The translations under genes and the position numbers were made by a program. 9,231 nt of DNA from an uncultured Lachnospiraceae bacterium (GTDB taxonomy: Bacteria > Bacillota > Clostridia > Lachnospirales > Lachnospiraceae): contig CANQYH010000110.1 in the NCBI GenBank assembly GCA_947628025.1, forward strand, positions 1-9,231. The letters are read 5' to 3'. Below the pieces are notes generated by a model. It made no database searches, was not told the origin of the DNA, and saw nothing but the letters and a program-made list of their open reading frames with translations. This document shows positions 6,806 to 9,231 of the stretch, piece after piece; positions within the stretch are counted from its first letter, which is position 1; each line of letters begins with the position of its first letter.

Positions 6806-6834
6806 TAGTTTTGAAAACTATGTGTTATGATAAC
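6806..6834. repeat. Two adjacent short palindromes in the trhA/pseudouridine synthase divergent region
   Basis: TAGTTTT-G-AAAACTA (6806-6820) has 7-bp arms and GTTAT-G-ATAAC (6824-6834) has 5-bp arms, each around a single G. Odd-centred palindromes this tight cannot fold as RNA hairpins, so if functional they would be protein-binding sites on DNA. The first overlaps the -35 box of the plus-strand promoter. Confidence 0.4.
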
Positions 6835-6840
6835 TATACA
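6811..6840 (+). promoter_or_regulatory. Probable promoter of the pseudouridine synthase gene
   Basis: TTGAAA (6811-6816), an 18-nt spacer and TATACA (6835-6840) give a moderate sigma-A match. Transcription would start near 6847, about 32 nt before the ATG at 6879. Confidence 0.45.
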
Positions 6841-6878
6841 TCATTTCATGGCAAAATGCAAGCCCCCAGGAGAGGAAT

Positions 6879-7658
6879 ATGTTGGAAATTTTCTATGAGG
6901 ACCGGGACGTGATCGTAGCGAAGAAACCGGCCGGTCTGGAATCGCAATCCGTCCATTCTTTTGCGCCTGATATGGTCAGCCTGCTCCGCAATCAGACCGG
7001 AAGCGGTTATATCGGCGTCGTTCACCGTCTGGATCAACCGGTATCAGGCCTGATGGTTTATGCTAAAACGCAGGAAGCGGCGGCCTGTTTGAGCCGGCAG
7101 CTGCAGCAGGGCCGGCTTCATAAAGTGTATAAGGCTGTCGTATGTGGACAAATTGTGGATAATGTGGGTAACTTTGTGGATTATCTGTTGAAAGATCCGC
7201 GGGACAACCGGTCGAAGATCGTAGAGAAAGGGACGCCGGGGGCGAAACGCGCCGAGCTGCGTTACCGGGCGCTGGCGTCGGCCCGGCTGTCGGGAGCGGA
7301 CGTTACGCTGGTGCGCATCGAGCTGCTGACCGGCCGGCACCACCAGATCCGCGTTCAGTTCGCCGGACACGGGTATCCGCTGTGGGGCGATCTGAGGTAT
7401 AACTCCGTGCCGGCATTTCCTGCCGCGGCGGGAGATCCTGCCGAATTTTCGGACGGAAAGGGACCGCAGGGCGTGGACAGCCGGACCGGGTGCGGTACAG
7501 CTGCGGGAGAACGGCGGGAACTGCCGGAGCATACGGTCCGCGGCCCGGTATCGCTGGCTTTGTGCGCCTGCGAACTGTCGTTTTGCCACCCGGCATCCGG
7601 AAAGCCCATGACATTTTCCATGGAACCGGAGGGAGAGATCTGGCGGATATTCGGATGA
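6879..7658 (+). CDS. RluA-family RNA pseudouridine synthase
   Basis: This 259-residue protein converts selected uridines in rRNA or tRNA to pseudouridine. The catalytic motif HRLDQPVSGL carries the active-site Asp52. The N-terminal FYEDRDVIVAKKPAGL and the later LLTGRHHQIRVQFAGHGYPLWGDLRY (partial core around 150-175) are standard for RluA/RluC/RluD-type enzymes. There is no N-terminal S4 RNA-binding domain, so it belongs to the short, catalytic-domain-only group; the target base cannot be inferred. Between LRYNS and SLALCACELSFCHPASGKPMTF lies a Gly/Ala/Pro/Glu-rich stretch of about 47 residues (177-223), where relatives usually have a short loop. The frame stays open through it and the C-terminal motif is intact, so this is an insertion, not a frameshift. 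The start has AGGAG (6868-6872) six bases upstream. Confidence 0.9.
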   Translation: MLEIFYEDRDVIVAKKPAGLESQSVHSFAPDMVSLLRNQTGSGYIGVVHRLDQPVSGLMVYAKTQEAAACLSRQLQQGRLHKVYKAVVCGQIVDNVGNFVDYLLKDPRDNRSKIVEKGTPGAKRAELRYRALASARLSGADVTLVRIELLTGRHHQIRVQFAGHGYPLWGDLRYNSVPAFPAAAGDPAEFSDGKGPQGVDSRTGCGTAAGERRELPEHTVRGPVSLALCACELSFCHPASGKPMTFSMEPEGEIWRIFG

Positions 7659-7710
7659 AATGCGGGATATGCGCGGTTGTCCGTACATAAGAAACCGATT
7701 TTGGGATATA

Positions 7711-7747
7711 CTGTTTCCTGTACAAAGGAAGTACAAATCAGAAACAG
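7711..7747 (+). repeat. Nested inverted repeats in the gap after the pseudouridine synthase
   Basis: Outer arms CTGTTTC (7711-7717) and GAAACAG (7741-7747) enclose inner arms TGTAC (7719-7723) and GTACA (7731-7735) around a 7-nt loop. The alternative pairing TTCC with GGAA is also possible. A lone TATACT lies just upstream at 7707-7712 with only a poor -35 (TACATA, 7684-7689). The role is unknown. Confidence 0.4.
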
Positions 7748-7821
7748 GCGAGTCCATGGTTCAGCCGTGCAAGGCACTGAAGATGATGGCATGGGCGGCT
7801 TTGGGGCCCAGGACCGCGGAA

Positions 7822-7854
7822 ATCCGGAAAGAGCGCCGCTGGCGCTTTTCGGAT
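7822..7854 (+). terminator. Long stem-loop, probable terminator after the pseudouridine synthase
   Basis: Left arm ATCCG (7822-7826) plus AAGAGCGCC (7829-7837) pairs with GGCGCTTTTCGGAT (7841-7854) around a GCT loop. The stem is 14 bp with one G-U pair and a two-base bulge, and TTTT lies inside the right arm. It sits about 165 nt after the stop codon at 7658, in a stretch with no gene. The T run is short, so termination may be partial. Confidence 0.5.
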
Positions 7855-7870
7855 ACTGACGCAATACACG

Positions 7871-7898
7871 GAACGTGCGCCCGAAAGGACGCACGTTC
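7871..7898. terminator. GC-rich stem-loop with GAAA tetraloop beside the AraC gene 3' end
   Basis: GAACGTGCG (7871-7879) and CGCACGTTC (7890-7898) form a perfect 9-bp stem. It extends by two C-G pairs across one mismatch to a GAAA loop, a stable GNRA type. It lies 12 nt beyond the AraC stop codon on the minus strand. T-rich sequence is weak on both sides, so it may be a terminator of either flanking gene or an mRNA 3'-end stabiliser. Confidence 0.5.
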
Positions 7899-7909
7899 TC
7901 GCTCGTTGT

Positions 7910-8764
7910 CTATTTATTTACCAGCTTGTTCTCATTCCGCCACTCCCGCGGCGATACCCCGTACACATGCTTGAACGCTCTGGAGAAATGGAGCTGGCTG
8001 GGATAGCCGACGGCGTTGCTGATGTTGCCGATGGAAAGGCCGGTCAGTTTCAGGAGCTCCGCGGCTTTGGTCATGCGGTAATTGATCAGGAATTCCTGGG
8101 GCGTTTTTCCGACGGCGTCCCGGAAGATCTTGCCGAAATAGCTGCGGTTCAGGTTGCAGAACGAGGCGATGTCCTCCACGGAGATATTGTTCTGGAAATT
8201 CTGCTCGATGAAAGACAATGCTTCCCGCACGTAAAAATCCTGCAGCTTTCCGGTCTGGACCAGCTTCCGGTTGGAGGAAGAGCGGGTCAGATAGTCCAAA
8301 AACAGGTACAGATGGCCGATCAGATGAAATGGGGACTGGTCGGAGTTCTGGGCGATATGCATCAGTTCATTTTTCAGTTCCGCGCTCAGTTCCCTGGTGT
8401 TGGCGTGGTAGACCGGCGATTCTGCCGTGATGCCGGCTACTTCCAGGGCCTCCTTTACTTTCAGACCGTCGAATTCGACCCAGGCGTATTCCCAGGGATG
8501 CTGCTCGTCGGCGGAGTAGGAGGCGATCTGCTTGGGAAAGGTCATAAAACCGTTTCCACTCTTGACACGGTATGTATGGGGGTCGCCGTTCTGATCCATG
8601 GCAGTCAGGGTCCCGGCCCCGGAGATCACATAATGGAACAGATAATGGTTCCGGGCGCAGGGGCCGCAGGAGTGGAGCGGCTCGCACTGCTCCCACCCAT
8701 ATTGATATAAACTGAGGTCAACGAAGTGTTCATTCGGGAAAATGGAAAACAGGACATTGCTCAT
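7910..8764 (-). CDS. AraC-family transcriptional regulator (cupin sensor plus double HTH)
   Basis: This 284-residue regulator probably senses a small ligand, often a sugar in related proteins, and activates a nearby promoter. The N-terminal half (about 10-150) reads as an AraC-type cupin domain (NHYLFHYVISGAGTL, GFMTFPKQIASYSADEQHPWEYAWVEFDG in part). The C-terminal ~100 residues hold two helix-turn-helix units: ISVEDIASFCNLNRSYFGKIF and LSIGNISNAVGYPSQLHFSRAF (each quoted in part), ending GVSPREWR. The start at 8764 is chosen because AAAGGAGT lies nine bases upstream. An in-frame ATG at 8884 would add 40 unusual residues and has no ribosome binding site. Cys33 and Cys36 form a CxxC beside Cys27, which I do not expect in this family. 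It is divergent from the right-end transcription unit. Confidence 0.92.
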   Translation of the reverse strand: MSNVLFSIFPNEHFVDLSLYQYGWEQCEPLHSCGPCARNHYLFHYVISGAGTLTAMDQNGDPHTYRVKSGNGFMTFPKQIASYSADEQHPWEYAWVEFDGLKVKEALEVAGITAESPVYHANTRELSAELKNELMHIAQNSDQSPFHLIGHLYLFLDYLTRSSSNRKLVQTGKLQDFYVREALSFIEQNFQNNISVEDIASFCNLNRSYFGKIFRDAVGKTPQEFLINYRMTKAAELLKLTGLSIGNISNAVGYPSQLHFSRAFKHVYGVSPREWRNENKLVNK

Positions 8765-8901
8765 GCGGCGTAACTCCTTTCTTCGTTCAAGGGTCTTCGA
8801 GAGACGCCTTTTGTGAGTGTTTATCGTTACACACGGTAAAACAGTCATAAATCGGCTTGGTGTTTCGCAATATTTGACGCACATAGGAGTTGGTTGCTTC
8901 T

Positions 8902-8931
8902 ATTATATACCGAAATCGAAGACGATATCAA
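8902..8931 (-). promoter_or_regulatory. Promoter of the AraC gene
   Basis: On the minus strand TTGATA (8931-8926), an 18-nt spacer and a perfect TATAAT (8907-8902) make a good promoter. Transcription would start near 8895, leaving a leader of about 130 nt before the ATG at 8764. No riboswitch or terminator-like fold is evident in that leader. Confidence 0.65.
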
Positions 8932-9010
8932 GTCTTATTATGAAAAACAGCATTTTGGTATAAAACTGTGCAGCCGGGCGGAGCGCGGGGGAATTAAGAA
9001 ATCTGCATGA

Positions 9011-9039
9011 TTGACAGTTCCGGTACGGGATGGTAGAAT
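9011..9039 (+). promoter_or_regulatory. Near-consensus promoter at the right end
   Basis: A perfect TTGACA (9011-9016), a 17-nt spacer and TAGAAT (9034-9039) with TGG before it (extended -10) make the strongest promoter in the window. Transcription would begin near 9046. No obvious protein gene follows directly. Confidence 0.7.
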
Positions 9040-9045
9040 TGTAAA

Positions 9046-9219
9046 AATAGCCGGAAAGGACGGAAGCGGCGTGGGACGGTTCAAGACTGCCTGTGTGCCC
9101 GGGAGCGCCGCGAGAACAGACCAGGTAATAGGAAGTGAAGAAGTTGGAAAGGAACGGGAGTTTGACAGTTGAATGAAAAGGAAAGTACCTGCAGGCCGCA
9201 TAAAACCTGCTTTCTTTTT
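9046..9219 (+). ncRNA. Candidate small RNA or small-peptide transcript
   Basis: About 174 nt lie between a near-consensus promoter and a terminator-like hairpin, and I recognise no known RNA family. I checked by eye for the SRP RNA, tmRNA and RNase P core motifs and saw none. GCGGCG (9067-9072) can pair with CGCCGC (9107-9112), and the 3' half is purine-rich. As an alternative, a GTG at 9071 with AAAGGA ten bases upstream opens a 33-codon frame (MGRFKTACVPGSAARTDQVI at the start) that ends at 9172. It is followed directly by ATG at 9173, whose frame is open to the window edge. Which of these is real cannot be decided from one sequence. Confidence 0.35.
9191..9219 (+). terminator. Terminator-like hairpin with T run
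   Basis: GCAGG (9191-9195) and CCTGC (9206-9210) form a short stem around a 10-nt loop, followed directly by TTTCTTTTT (9211-9219). GAAA at 9181-9184 can add pairs with TTTC (9211-9214) across a bulge. The stem is short, but the T run is good. Confidence 0.5.
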
Positions 9220-9231
9220 GTCAAATTTTTC

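Noticed and set aside
7044..7894. Overlapping minus-strand frames opposite the pseudouridine synthase and the following gap
   Set aside because: Pro/Ser/Arg-rich translation, no start signals, and the opposite strand carries an enzyme with an intact active site.
7660..7974. 104-codon plus-strand frame after the pseudouridine synthase
   Set aside because: It runs into the 3' end of the AraC gene, crosses two strong stem-loops and has no ribosome site or family resemblance.
7967..8710. 247-codon plus-strand frame opposite the AraC gene
   Set aside because: It is Gly/Val-rich shadow coding against a regulator with two clear helix-turn-helix motifs.
8938..9201. 87-codon minus-strand frame at the right end
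   Set aside because: It has no ribosome site, a Ser/Pro/Thr-rich translation with no domain, and it runs against the strongest promoter and terminator in the window.
9046..9219. SRP RNA, tmRNA or RNase P RNA in the right-end transcript
   Set aside because: I saw none of their conserved core motifs, such as the SRP GGAAGGAAGCAGC loop. A covariance-model search would be decisive.

Overview
The window is about 9.2 kb of GC-rich bacterial chromosome with strong AGGAGG-type ribosome binding sites and sigma-A-like promoters. The protein types (alanine/glycine:cation symporter, REC-HD-GYP-GGDEF protein, YesL/DUF624, HlyIII/TrhA, an AraC regulator of the cupin-HTH type) suggest a Clostridia member, most likely Lachnospiraceae. 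This placement comes from recognising protein families by eye; no search was run. I see no phage, transposon or CRISPR feature. Most of the window is ordinary core/accessory chromosome.

Layout. (1) The 3' end of an AGCS sodium/proton:alanine or glycine symporter gene runs in from the left edge (to 536). (2) A three-gene operon (729-4222, +) follows, with its own promoter at 672-700. It encodes a response regulator with both a c-di-GMP phosphodiesterase (HD-GYP) and a diguanylate cyclase (GGDEF) domain, then a cyclophilin, then a GNAT acetyltransferase with an extra N-terminal domain. (3) A membrane-anchored protein of unknown function (4161-4853, -) converges on the operon, and the two reading frames overlap by 62 bp. 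It is divergent from a YesL/DUF624 membrane protein (5054-5893, +), with facing-away promoters in the 200 bp between them. (4) A hairpin-rich gap with a bidirectional terminator separates YesL from a convergent TrhA/haemolysin III gene (6127-6780, -). (5) An RluA-family pseudouridine synthase (6879-7658, +) is divergent from trhA, and the shared promoter region contains small palindromes. (6) A 251-bp gap with three stem-loops precedes an AraC-type regulator (7910-8764, -) that has a long leader. (7) The right end (8938-9231) has no convincing protein gene. It carries the best promoter in the window (TTGACA, 17 nt, TAGAAT) and, about 150 nt downstream, a terminator-like hairpin with a T run: a candidate small RNA or small-peptide unit.

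Functional reading. The operon links second-messenger turnover to a protein-folding enzyme and an acetyltransferase, but the sequence shows no direct functional link among them. The anchored protein and YesL may both belong to carbohydrate uptake, because YesL proteins often neighbour sugar ABC transporters; no transporter is visible here. The AraC regulator is divergent from the right-end transcription unit, so that unit or a gene beyond the window could be its target.
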